From positions 1 through 64,000 of the forward strand of contig UQFE01000009.1 in the NCBI GenBank assembly GCA_900540255.1: 64,000 nucleotides of DNA, written 5' to 3'. Below, one piece after another: positions 43,446 to 52,366 of this stretch. The position numbers and the translations under genes are program-made. The DNA comes from an uncultured Clostridium sp. (GTDB taxonomy: Bacteria; Bacillota; Clostridia; Clostridiales; Clostridiaceae). Within the stretch, counting starts at the first letter, position 1; each line of letters begins with the position of its first letter. The notes under the pieces were generated by a model. That model searched no databases and was not told where the DNA came from. It saw only the letters and a program-made list of their open reading frames with translations.

Positions 43446-43475
43446 ATATAAAATTGGTGCCGGCAGTGGGAATCG
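43446..43475. repeat. Right attachment site, in the tRNA 3' end
   Basis: Identical to 30573-30602. It covers the CCA end, the acceptor 3' strand and part of the T arm of tRNA-Leu. Confidence 0.92.
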
Positions 43476-43537
43476 AACCCACACGGTTACCCGCATGATT
43501 TTGAGTCATGTGCGTCTGCCAGTTCCGCCATGCCGAC
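43455..43537 (-). tRNA. tRNA-Leu (anticodon CAA)
   Basis: The minus strand reads from GTCGGCATGG to GCCGGCACCA. The acceptor stem GTCGGCA/TGCCGGC pairs with one G-U. The anticodon loop CTCAAAA gives CAA, so it reads UUG. There is a T arm with GTTCGAATC, a short variable stem, and CCA encoded at 43455-43457. It stays intact because the element restored its 3' end on insertion. Confidence 0.95.
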
Positions 43538-43735
43538 TTAATTAACATATAAATAATATTATCATATAGGGATAATTGTGTCAATAGAATAAATTGAAAA
43601 AAGTGGAAAAAGGATTTGGTTGATATATAGAAAATGAGTAACTAATTTAATAGTATTTAGAACTTGTTGTAAGATTTTATCATATATTGCTTATATAATG
43701 ATAAAGCTATGAATAATAAAGGAGATTTAAAAATT

Positions 43736-44554
43736 ATGGAATGGTTTATGGGATTAAATCCAATTGCTCAGGGATTATCGGCTACAATATTTACATGGGC
43801 AATAACAGCACTAGGTGCAGCTTTAGTATTTTTCTTTAAAACTGTTGATAGGAGAATATTAAATTGCATGCTTGGATTTGGAGCTGGAGTTATGATAGCA
43901 GCAAGTTTTTGGTCATTATTAAATCCAGCAATAGAATTATGTGATAACCTTGGATATAGTGAAATTATATTACCATCCATTGGATTTTTTTCAGGAGGAA
44001 TTTTTATAATATTAGCTGATAAAATGATGGATAAGTATTCATATGGGGTAATAACAGAAAATGATGAAATAGCAAGAGACTCAATAGTAAAGAAGTACAA
44101 AAGAAGTATATTGCTTGTAGTAGCAGTAACACTTCATAACATACCAGAGGGATTAGCTGTTGGGGTAGCCTTTGGTGGAGTAGCAGCAGGAATACCATCA
44201 GCAACTATAGGAGCAGCTATAAGCTTAGCATTGGGAATAGGTCTTCAAAATTTCCCAGAGGGAGCAGCTGTATCTTTACCTTTAAGAAGAGAGGGTTTAT
44301 CAAGAACTAAAAGTTTTTTTTACGGACAAGCATCAGGAATAGTTGAGCCAATAGCAGGTTTTTTAGGTGCAATGGCAGCTGTTGGGGTTAGAAGTATGTT
44401 ACCATTTTTTTTAGCTTTTTCAGCAGGGGCAATGGTTTCAGTTGTAGGTTCAGAACTATTACCAGAAGCATCTATTGAAAATAAGGCATTAACAACTATA
44501 GGATTAATATTTGGATTTATAACTATGATGATATTAGATGTAACACTTGGATAA
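43736..44554 (+). CDS. ZIP-family metal transporter
   Basis: The 272-residue protein has about eight transmembrane helices. The metal-site helices are VAVTLHNIPEGLAVGVAFG and LGIGLQNFPEGAAVSLPL, the HNIPEG/QNFPEG pair typical of the ZupT/GufA group that imports Zn2+, Fe2+ or other divalent metals. A short His-poor cytoplasmic loop follows helix 3. The start is ATG 43736 after AAAGGAG; the in-frame ATG at 43709 lies before it. It is transcribed alone, convergent with enolase. Confidence 0.88.
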   Translation: MEWFMGLNPIAQGLSATIFTWAITALGAALVFFFKTVDRRILNCMLGFGAGVMIAASFWSLLNPAIELCDNLGYSEIILPSIGFFSGGIFIILADKMMDKYSYGVITENDEIARDSIVKKYKRSILLVVAVTLHNIPEGLAVGVAFGGVAAGIPSATIGAAISLALGIGLQNFPEGAAVSLPLRREGLSRTKSFFYGQASGIVEPIAGFLGAMAAVGVRSMLPFFLAFSAGAMVSVVGSELLPEASIENKALTTIGLIFGFITMMILDVTLG

Positions 44555-44564
44555 AGATAAAAGA

Positions 44565-44590
44565 AGGATGACACAAAAGTATCATCCTAA
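44565..44590. terminator. Terminator between the ZIP gene and eno
   Basis: AGGATGA (44565-44571) pairs with TCATCCT (44582-44588), flanked by A-rich DNA. It could serve both convergent genes. Confidence 0.7.
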
Positions 44591-44653
44591 TTACATAAAA
44601 ATATAAGGTTTTATTGAGAGAATTAAAAGTTTATTCAAAAAAGATTTATATTA

Positions 44654-45985
<1,332 letters not shown>

Positions 45986-46031
45986 TTATTTAATGAATAA
46001 AACATTTAAACTTTTACTAGATGTAAATAAA

Positions 46032-46109
46032 AATCATTATCAATACTTTTAACTTAGTATAACAAAATAAAAGAATAAATAGCAAGAGAATTGATAATAA
46101 TTATCAATT
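46032..46109 (-). promoter_or_regulatory. eno promoter flanked by Fur-like boxes
   Basis: On the minus strand TTGCTA (46080-46085) and TATACT (46056-46061), 18 bp apart, form a plausible promoter. Just upstream of the -35 is a 21-bp perfect palindrome (46089-46109) whose core TGATAATAATTATCA is the textbook 7-1-7 Fur box. Downstream of the -10, near the start point, 46032-46046 reads TGATAATGATTTTTA on the minus strand, a weaker match (5 of 7 in the second half). Confidence 0.65.
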
Positions 46110-46195
46110 TCACTTTAAGAAGAATATTTTAAAAAAATATTTTTAAAAAATAGTAATAAAATTTAACAATATGATAAAAAAATCTCAATTTAATA

Positions 46196-46224
46196 TTGTT
46201 ACGGATTGATTCATCTGTTATTAT
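46196..46224 (+). promoter_or_regulatory. Promoter of the NifU-like/GGGtGRT operon
   Basis: TTGTTA (46196-46201), 17 bp, TATTAT (46219-46224). The start point would be near 46231, giving a leader of about 113 nt. The Fur-type palindrome at 46089-46109 lies about 90 bp upstream. Confidence 0.55.
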
Positions 46225-46230
46225 ATAGAA

Positions 46231-46326
46231 GTAGGATAGATTTATGCCCAGTGGGGTAAATCTTGACCCAGTTAGGTATGGTCTAGATATTACATATATT
46301 TAAGACAAGCTATAACTAATATTATT
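46231..46326 (+). other. Structured leader of the NifU-like/GGGtGRT operon
   Basis: Hairpin 1 (46238-46263) pairs AGATTTAT with GTAAATCT and CCC with GGG. Hairpin 2 (46265-46283) pairs GACC with GGTC. CCCAGTGGGGTA (46247) and CCCAGTTAGGTA (46267) are near-repeats exactly 20 bp apart. It has no T run. It could be a cis-regulatory RNA or a stabilising 5' structure. Confidence 0.45.
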
Positions 46327-46343
46327 AGGGAGGAATCAATATA

Positions 46344-47036
46344 ATGATGTATTCAAGAGAAGTTGAAGAAATGTGCGTTGTTTCTAAAGGCGCTAATCAT
46401 GCATGTGCTCCAATTCCAGTTGAAGGAAAATGGGTACAAGCTACACAAATATCAGATATTTCAGGGTTAACTCATGGAATAGGTTGGTGTGCACCTCAAC
46501 AAGGAGCTTGTAAATTAACTTTAAACGTTAAAGGTGGAGTAATAGAAGAAGCATTAGTTGAAACTGTTGGATGTTCAGGAATGACTCACTCAGCTGCTAT
46601 GGCTTCAGAAATATTACCAGGAAGAACTATATTAGAAGCTTTAAACACAGACTTAGTTTGTGATGCTATAAATACAGCAATGAGAGAATTATTCTTACAA
46701 ATCGTATACGGAAGAACTCAAACTGCGTTCTCAGAAGGTGGATTACCAATCGGAGCTGGTTTAGAAGATTTAGGTAAGGGATTAAGATCTCAAGTTGGTA
46801 CTATGTACGGAACAGTTGCTAAGGGACCAAGATACTTAGAAATGGCTGAAGGATACGTTACAAAAATCGCTTTAGATGCAGATAACGAAATCATCGGTTA
46901 TAAATTCGTTCACCTTGGAAAGATGATGGAAATGATCGCTAAGGGAATGGATGCTAACGAAGCATTAGAAAAAGCTGCAGGACAATACGGAAGAGTTGCT
47001 GACGCTGTTAAATTAATCGATCCAAGACACGAATAA
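46344..47036 (+). CDS. NifU/IscU-like Fe-S scaffold-type protein
   Basis: The 230-residue protein has an IscU-like core: CKLTLNVKGGVIEEALVETV followed by GCSGMTHSAAMASEIL, matching the beta-strands and the G-C-x-x-x-x-A-S-x-x loop of U-type scaffolds, with a further Cys in IGWCAPQQGAC and in LVCDAIN. The C-terminal half (GAGLEDLGKGLRSQVGTMYG ...) is specific to this subfamily, which is usually found next to the GGGtGRT gene, as here (20 bp downstream). Codon use is strikingly biased to highly expressed forms (AAC, TTC, ATC, TAC), unlike flanking genes. The pathway is unknown. Confidence 0.75.
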   Translation: MMYSREVEEMCVVSKGANHACAPIPVEGKWVQATQISDISGLTHGIGWCAPQQGACKLTLNVKGGVIEEALVETVGCSGMTHSAAMASEILPGRTILEALNTDLVCDAINTAMRELFLQIVYGRTQTAFSEGGLPIGAGLEDLGKGLRSQVGTMYGTVAKGPRYLEMAEGYVTKIALDADNEIIGYKFVHLGKMMEMIAKGMDANEALEKAAGQYGRVADAVKLIDPRHE

Positions 47037-47056
47037 TTGTAAGGAGGAATTTAATC

Positions 47057-48055
47057 ATGGCATTATTTGAAAGTTATGAAAGAAGAATAGGACAAATCAC
47101 TCCAGTATTAGAACAATACGGAATGAAAACATTAGAAGATGCTAAAGCAGTATGTACTGAAAAGGGAATTGACGTATACGAAATCGTTAAGTCAACTCAA
47201 CCAATCGCATTCGAAAACGCTATGTGGGCTTATACTTTAGGTGCTGCTATTGCTATAAAGAAAGGTTGCACAAAGGCTGCTGATGCTGCTGCTGCAATCG
47301 GAGAAGGGTTACAAGCTTTCTGTATCCCAGGTTCTGTTGCTGACGATAGAAAAGTTGGTTTAGGACACGGTAACTTAGGAGCTATGCTTTTAAGAGAAGA
47401 AACTAAATGTTTCGCATTCTTAGCAGGTCACGAATCTTTCGCTGCTGCTGAAGGTGCTATCAAAATAGCTGAAAAAGCTAACAAAGTAAGAAAAGAACCA
47501 TTAAGAGTTATATTAAACGGTCTTGGAAAAGATGCTGCTAAAGTTATCTCAAGAATCAATGGATTCACTTACGTTCAAACTAACTTTGATTTCTTCACTG
47601 GAAAATTAGAAATAGTTAGTGAAAAGCCATACTCAAACGGACCAAGAGCTGCTGTTAAATGTTACGGAGCTAATGACGTTAGAGAAGGTGTTGCTATAAT
47701 GCATCACGAAGGTGTTGACGTATCAATCACTGGTAACTCAACTAACCCAACAAGATTCCAACACCCAGTTGCTGGAACATATAAGAAAGAATGTATCGAA
47801 GAAGGTAAGAAGTACTTCTCAGTTGCATCAGGTGGTGGTACTGGTAGAACTCTTCACCCAGATAACATGGCTGCAGGTCCAGCTTCTTATGGTATGACTG
47901 ATACTATGGGAAGAATGCACTCAGATGCTCAATTCGCTGGTTCTTCATCAGTTCCTGCTCACGTAGAAATGATGGGATTAATCGGTATGGGTAACAACCC
48001 AATGGTTGGAGCTACTGTTGCAGTTGCTGTTGCTATAGAAGAAGCTTGCAAATAA
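47057..48055 (+). CDS. GGGtGRT protein, conserved, function unknown
   Basis: The 332-residue protein contains the naming motif FSVASGGGTGRTLHPDN near residues 252-268 and other well-ordered segments (GSVADDRKVGLGHGNLGAML, AFLAGHESFAAAEGAIKIAE). It has no membrane or signal segment, and its fold is unknown to me. It is co-transcribed with the NifU-like gene, with TAAGGAGG between them, and shares its extreme codon bias, so it is probably an abundant protein. The pairing suggests a redox or Fe-S enzyme in anaerobes, but its reaction is not established. Confidence 0.8.
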   Translation: MALFESYERRIGQITPVLEQYGMKTLEDAKAVCTEKGIDVYEIVKSTQPIAFENAMWAYTLGAAIAIKKGCTKAADAAAAIGEGLQAFCIPGSVADDRKVGLGHGNLGAMLLREETKCFAFLAGHESFAAAEGAIKIAEKANKVRKEPLRVILNGLGKDAAKVISRINGFTYVQTNFDFFTGKLEIVSEKPYSNGPRAAVKCYGANDVREGVAIMHHEGVDVSITGNSTNPTRFQHPVAGTYKKECIEEGKKYFSVASGGGTGRTLHPDNMAAGPASYGMTDTMGRMHSDAQFAGSSSVPAHVEMMGLIGMGNNPMVGATVAVAVAIEEACK

Positions 48056-48110
48056 GCAATTCTTTTAAATAGAAACTTAAGTTAGTTTATTGTAACTAAT
48101 TTTAAATAAG

Positions 48111-48155
48111 AAACACACGTTAATTAGAGCAATCTAAATGGCGTGTGTTTTTTAT
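48111..48155 (+). terminator. Terminator of the GGGtGRT operon
   Basis: AAACACACG (48111-48119) pairs with CGTGTGTTT (48142-48150), continued by ATTAG/CTAAAT, then a T run. Confidence 0.85.
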
Positions 48156-48253
48156 ATAATTAAACACACCGTATAATATTTTTAATTTAGTTATTAAATT
48201 TATATGATATAATTTTTATTATATGAAAACATAAGAAGTGAAAGGACAAAAAC

Positions 48254-48592
48254 ATGAATATACAAATATTTGGAACAAAAAAATGTAATGATACAAAAAA
48301 AGCTGAGAGATTTTTTAAAGAAAGAAGAATTCCTTATCAATTTATAGATTTAAAAGAAAAATCATTAAGCAAAGGTGAACTTCAAAGTGTTAAAAAGGCT
48401 ATAGGACTAGAAAGTTTAATAAATAAAAATTCAAAGGACTATAAAAAATTAAATATGCATAAGATTAGAGGAGCAGAAACTAGAGAGGAACTATTATTAA
48501 AAAATCCTACATTATATGTTACTCCTATAGTTAGAAATGGAAAAGAAGCAACAGTAGGAAATTCACCGGAAGTATGGAAAAGCTGGGAATAA
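48254..48592 (+). CDS. ArsC/Spx-family thioredoxin-fold protein
   Basis: The 112-residue protein matches the ArsC/Spx/MgsR group: FGTKKCNDTKKAERFFKERR with Cys11 at the active-site position, YQFIDLKEKSLSKGEL, and a C-terminal NPTLYVTPIVRNGKEATVG with the cis-Pro. There is one active-site Cys only, so it is not CxxC Spx. It may be an arsenate-reductase-like thiol protein or an orphan regulator. No ars genes are adjacent. Its end is followed at once by palindromic element copy B. Confidence 0.8.
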   Translation: MNIQIFGTKKCNDTKKAERFFKERRIPYQFIDLKEKSLSKGELQSVKKAIGLESLINKNSKDYKKLNMHKIRGAETREELLLKNPTLYVTPIVRNGKEATVGNSPEVWKSWE

Positions 48593-48601
48593 TATGGTGA
48601 G

Positions 48602-48741
48602 CAGTTACGAGTGACAGGTTAGTGACAAGTTTCAAGTGACAAGTTAAGGAATAAATTCGGCTTTAGCTGAATTTAAAAAATATAATTAAGAAACTCCATA
48701 AGGAGTTTCAACCATAACTTGCCACTTGTCACTTGCCACTA
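48602..48741. repeat. Intergenic palindromic element, copy B (inverted relative to copy A)
   Basis: Short repeats of the GTGACAAGT type (48603-48648) are mirrored by AACTTGCCACTTGTCACTTG at 48716-48735. The core holds AAATTCGGCTTTAGCTGAAT (48653-48672) and GAAACTCCATAAGGAGTTTC (48690-48709). Reverse-complemented, these align with copy A hairpin for hairpin. The outer repeat of this copy supplies the TAG stop codon of the convergent aspartokinase gene. Confidence 0.75.
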
Positions 48742-50046
48742 ATTAAATGCTTTATAAATTGCATTAATCCCTTTTTCAAAATCGTCATTTTCAATGCCAA
48801 CTAGTACGTTAATTTCACTAGAACCTTGGTCAATCATTCTTATATTTATATCAGATTCCGCAAGGGCAGTAAATATTTTAGAAGCAACTCCTTTAGTATA
48901 TGCCATTCCTGTACCAACAGTAGCTATTAATGCCATATTAGGATATACAACTATGGAATCGGGATTACATGCTCTTTTAATTTCTTCAACTATTATTTCA
49001 GTTTTATTTTTTAAATTAGAATCAGAAATAACTACACTTACAGTATCAATTCCAGATGGCATGTTTTCAAAAGAAACACCATTTTGCTCTAATATAGTAA
49101 GAATTTTTCTACAAAAACCTAATTCGCTATTCATCATAGATTTTTCAATAGATAAAACAGTAAAATTTTGCTTTCCAGCTATACCTGTAATAGTATTTTC
49201 ATGTTTAATTTCATTACTAACAATTAAAGTACCTTCATTTTCAGGTTCATTAGTATTCCTAATGTTAATAGGGATTCCAGAAGTCCTTACAGGAAATACA
49301 GCTTCTTCGTGAAGAACAGAAGCTCCCATATAAGATAATTCTCTAAGTTCTCCATAGGTAATTGTTTTTATTTTTTTAGGATTATTGACAATTCTAGGAT
49401 CAGCCATTAAAAAGCCAGAAACATCAGTCCAATTTTCATAAAGTTTAGCATTGATGCTAGCAGCTACTAAAGCACCTGTAATATCAGAACCACCTCTTGA
49501 AAATGTAACTATATCACCATGTTCATTAGACCCATAAAAACCAGGAATAACAGCTCGTTCATGATTTGAAAGCTTGTCCTTAAGTGCTACATAAGTTTCT
49601 TCTATATTTAATGTTCCATATTTATTAAATTTAATTACATCTTTAGCATCTATAAAATCTATATTTAAATAATTAGCAAGGATTATTCCATTTAAGTATT
49701 CTCCTCTACTTGCAGTATAATCAACAGAAGCCCCATTTTCTATATCTGTTTTAATTATATTTAAATAAGAAGTTAAATCTAAATTTAAATTCAAATCATC
49801 AACTATTGATTTATATCTTTCAGAAATTAGTTTAAATACATCATCTAAGGAAATACCAGATTTAACATGTGCATGACATAAATAAAGTAAATCTGTTATT
49901 TTAAAATCTTTAAAAGAGCTTTTTCCAGGTGCTGAAGGAATTATATATTTTCTTTCAGGATTACTTTCAAGTATATTTTTTACTTTCTTAAAGTGTATAG
50001 AATCAGCTAAAGAACTTCCACCAAATTTTGTTACTATAGTATTCAT
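48739..50046 (-). CDS. Aspartate kinase
   Basis: The 435-residue protein has the aspartokinase N-terminus VTKFGGSSLAD (K-F-G-G-S/T), VIPGFYGSNEHGDIVTFSRG GSDITGAL, LYENWTDVSGFLMADPR, and two C-terminal ACT domains (VLSIEKSMMNSELGFCRKIL and IATVGTGMAYTKGVASKIFT) that bind feedback effectors. It phosphorylates aspartate as the first step to lysine, threonine and methionine. The gene stands alone. Its last codon and stop run into palindromic element B, which shows insertion right at the gene end. Confidence 0.92.
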   Translation of the reverse strand: MNTIVTKFGGSSLADSIHFKKVKNILESNPERKYIIPSAPGKSSFKDFKITDLLYLCHAHVKSGISLDDVFKLISERYKSIVDDLNLNLDLTSYLNIIKTDIENGASVDYTASRGEYLNGIILANYLNIDFIDAKDVIKFNKYGTLNIEETYVALKDKLSNHERAVIPGFYGSNEHGDIVTFSRGGSDITGALVAASINAKLYENWTDVSGFLMADPRIVNNPKKIKTITYGELRELSYMGASVLHEEAVFPVRTSGIPINIRNTNEPENEGTLIVSNEIKHENTITGIAGKQNFTVLSIEKSMMNSELGFCRKILTILEQNGVSFENMPSGIDTVSVVISDSNLKNKTEIIVEEIKRACNPDSIVVYPNMALIATVGTGMAYTKGVASKIFTALAESDINIRMIDQGSSEINVLVGIENDDFEKGINAIYKAFN

Positions 50047-50298
50047 TTTTATGCCCCCTTAAAATTAAAAAAAAGTTAAAATTAACCTAATAATATTTTA
50101 GCAAAAAATGACAAAAGACTCAATGATTTTAATTGATTAGACTAGAAAAATTATTATAAAATAACATAGGATTTGTTATTAAAATGACATAAATTCATAG
50201 TATAATAGTAAGGTAAAATAATAATTAAACATTGCTTAATAAAAGAAGAGTAATTGCAGTACAAATATATTTAAAACTTATGGGGGAGAGGTAAGTAC

Positions 50299-51252
50299 AT
50301 GGATAAGTTTCTGGCAGACAGAATACAACTTACAGTTGATAATTACAGATTAGTAAAAGAAGAATTAAGAAATGATGGAGATATAATAAATCATTTTGCA
50401 TCTTTAATTTTTTCACATTATGAAAGAGAAATACCGATATATAGAGTTAAAGAAATAAGAAAAAATATAAAATTAAATACAACAAGGATATCACCATTTA
50501 GGGGAGATACATTAAATATACTTTCATTACTAATAGCAACAGTTGATAAGGAAGAAGAGGAAGAACTTATACAAGATATTTATGATGTTATGGAGTTATT
50601 AGAAGGGGAAGGATTTACATCAGGTTCATATTTAGTGTTAACTGCATTTACAATTAGCAAGTATACTAAGTTAAAAGATAAAAAAGAAATTATTAATAAA
50701 ATAAAAGAGCTATATATAATATTAAAAGAAAAATACTATGATATAACTAATGAGGATGATTATTTACTTTGTACATTATGGGTTATAAATAATATCCATG
50801 CAGAAACTGTTGATGATTTTATTGAAAATATATTTAACCACATAGCAGATTCACATATAAGCTCTAAAAATGGAGTTCAGGCTTTAGCAAATTCAATTAT
50901 TTTAAATGGATCATCTGGTGAAATGTATAGAAGTATGGAATTTATTCAACAACTTCAAAAAAGAAATATAAAAATAGCAAATCAATTTTTACCTTTAATG
51001 GGTGTATTATCAAATTATAATCCTAGAAGAAATGCTGATATTGTAGAAGGGGTTATTGAATATTTATGTGATGAAGAGGTAGAATATGAATATTACCTTG
51101 ATAAGGGATTTAGAACTATAATTGCTATAGTTATTATATCGTTTTGTTCAATATCTAATAAAAGAAGATATATTGATGAACTTTTAGCTCAAGGAATAAT
51201 TTCATTTATTAATAGTAAAAATAAAGGGATTTTTGAAGAGGTATTATATTAG
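50299..51252 (+). CDS. DUF4003 family protein
   Basis: The 317-residue, all-helical soluble protein begins MDKFLADRIQLTVDNYRLVK. I recognise it as the DUF4003 family, common in Bacillus and Clostridium, with no known role. The internal helical repeats resemble armadillo- or TPR-like packing. The site GGGGGAGAGG precedes the ATG. A TATAAT at 50201 may belong to its promoter. It overlaps the start of a degraded DinB-like tail. Confidence 0.65.
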   Translation: MDKFLADRIQLTVDNYRLVKEELRNDGDIINHFASLIFSHYEREIPIYRVKEIRKNIKLNTTRISPFRGDTLNILSLLIATVDKEEEEELIQDIYDVMELLEGEGFTSGSYLVLTAFTISKYTKLKDKKEIINKIKELYIILKEKYYDITNEDDYLLCTLWVINNIHAETVDDFIENIFNHIADSHISSKNGVQALANSIILNGSSGEMYRSMEFIQQLQKRNIKIANQFLPLMGVLSNYNPRRNADIVEGVIEYLCDEEVEYEYYLDKGFRTIIAIVIISFCSISNKRRYIDELLAQGIISFINSKNKGIFEEVLY

Positions 51253-51256
51253 GGGA

Positions 51257-51388
51257 GAAAAGGATAAAATAATTTTAAATGTGGATATAAATATTATATA
51301 TAATGTAGCAGAGGAAATAGTTAATGATGAAAATTTTGAAGTTGAGATTAGATTAATTGGAGTAACTGTATCAGGAATAAAAGAATAA
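51257..51388 (+). pseudogene. C-terminal tail of a DinB-like DNA polymerase
   Basis: The frame before the TAA at 51388 reads NVAEEIVNDENFEVEIRLIG VTVSGIKE, matching the little-finger end of Y-family polymerases (K/I-R-L-I/L-G-V-x-[VL]-S). No more of the gene is present upstream, because the DUF4003 gene occupies that space. It is read as a relic of about 40 codons left by a deletion. A translated micro-ORF from GTG 51281 cannot be excluded. Confidence 0.5.
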
Positions 51389-51523
51389 ACTAGTGAGCAA
51401 TTAAGATTATTTTAGATAAATACACTAAGTTATTTAAACAAAAGTACTTTCCAATAATGGGTAAGTAATTTATAATAAACAATGATACTTATGAAAAAAT
51501 TAAAGTTAGATGGAGGTAATAAA

Positions 51524-52198
51524 ATGAATAAAGCACAAATAGCTAAAATGATAGATCATACAATATTAAAAGCAGAAGCAACAGAAAGTGAAATTATAAA
51601 ACTTTGTAAAGAAGCAATTCATTATAACTTTGCTTCAGTTTGCGTAAATCCATCAATGGTTCCTGTAGCAGCTAAAGAATTAAAAGGAACACATGTTAAA
51701 GTTTGTACTGTAATAGGTTTCCCTTTAGGTGCAACAACTACAGAAGTTAAAGTTTTTGAAACAAAGGATGTTATTGAAAAAGGTGCTACAGAAGTAGATA
51801 TGGTTATTAATGTAGGAAAGTTGAAAGAAAGAAATTTAGAATATGTTAAAAATGATATAAAAGCAGTTGTTGAAGCTGCAAAAGGAAAAGCACTTACTAA
51901 GGTAATAATAGAAACTTGTCTTTTAACTGAAGAAGAAAAGATTATTGCTTGTAAGTTATCAAAAGAAGCAGGTTCTGATTTTGTTAAAACATCTACAGGA
52001 TTTTCAACGGGAGGAGCAACAGTTGAAGACATAAAGCTTATGAGAGAAACTGTTGGACCAGAAATGGGAGTTAAGGCATCAGGTGGAGTTAGAAGTAAAA
52101 AAGATGCTTTAGCAATGATTGAAAATGGAGCTACTAGAATAGGAGCATCAGCTTCAATTTCTATATGTGAAGGAACCGAATCAAATTCAAATTATTAA
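51524..52198 (+). CDS. deoC: Deoxyribose-phosphate aldolase
   Basis: The 224-residue TIM-barrel class I aldolase cleaves deoxyribose 5-phosphate to acetaldehyde and glyceraldehyde 3-phosphate. Motifs are [37 protein letters not shown] with the catalytic Asp, FVKTSTGF with the Schiff-base Lys, and [15 protein letters not shown] with the second Lys. The start is ATG 51524 with GGAGGT; the longer frame is upstream of that site. It is not next to other nucleoside genes. Confidence 0.95.
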   Translation: MNKAQIAKMIDHTILKAEATESEIIKLCKEAIHYNFASVCVNPSMVPVAAKELKGTHVKVCTVIGFPLGATTTEVKVFETKDVIEKGATEVDMVINVGKLKERNLEYVKNDIKAVVEAAKGKALTKVIIETCLLTEEEKIIACKLSKEAGSDFVKTSTGFSTGGATVEDIKLMRETVGPEMGVKASGGVRSKKDALAMIENGATRIGASASISICEGTESNSNY

Positions 52199-52200
52199 TA

Positions 52201-52232
52201 AAAAGGAAGCATATATTTGCTTCCTTTTTATT
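52201..52232 (+). terminator. deoC terminator
   Basis: AAAAGGAAGCA-tatatt-TGCTTCCTTTT, an 11-bp perfect stem with T run. Confidence 0.9.
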
Positions 52233-52366
52233 ATATTTAAAAATATAGTACTTTTTTTAAAAAGTATTGCCTAAATTTTTTATATAAGAATATTAATATA
52301 ATAGATATCATTCTAAATAAGGGGAAATAAATTTAATTATATATTTCTTGCCTTAACAGGAGGGTT

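Larger units (their letters stand above)
30573..43475. mobile_element. 12.9-kb integrative element in tRNA-Leu (phage satellite or stripped prophage)
   Basis: The element is bounded by a 30-bp direct repeat made of the 3' end of tRNA-Leu plus 9 bases. It contains, in order: integrase (minus), CI-like repressor (minus), divergent operator region, Cro-like protein, excisionase-like HTH protein, replisome organizer, DnaB-type helicase, about ten small ORFs, a J-domain protein, a sigma-70 factor, a late-regulator-like protein, a membrane protein and an Abi protein next to the tRNA. No terminase, portal, capsid, tail or lysis gene is recognisable. Size and order recall phage-inducible chromosomal islands, but a packaging or interference gene has not been identified, so a deleted prophage remains possible. 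Confidence 0.85.

Noticed and set aside
47712-47897. 61-codon frame inside the GGGtGRT gene
   Set aside because: It is an alternative frame of a highly codon-biased gene, without its own site.
48794-49312. Plus-strand 172-codon frame opposite aspartokinase
   Set aside because: The minus-strand aspartokinase has all family motifs; the plus frame has none and no ribosome-binding site.
51622-52032. Minus-strand 136-codon frame opposite deoC
   Set aside because: deoC motifs are complete on the plus strand; the minus frame is a shadow.
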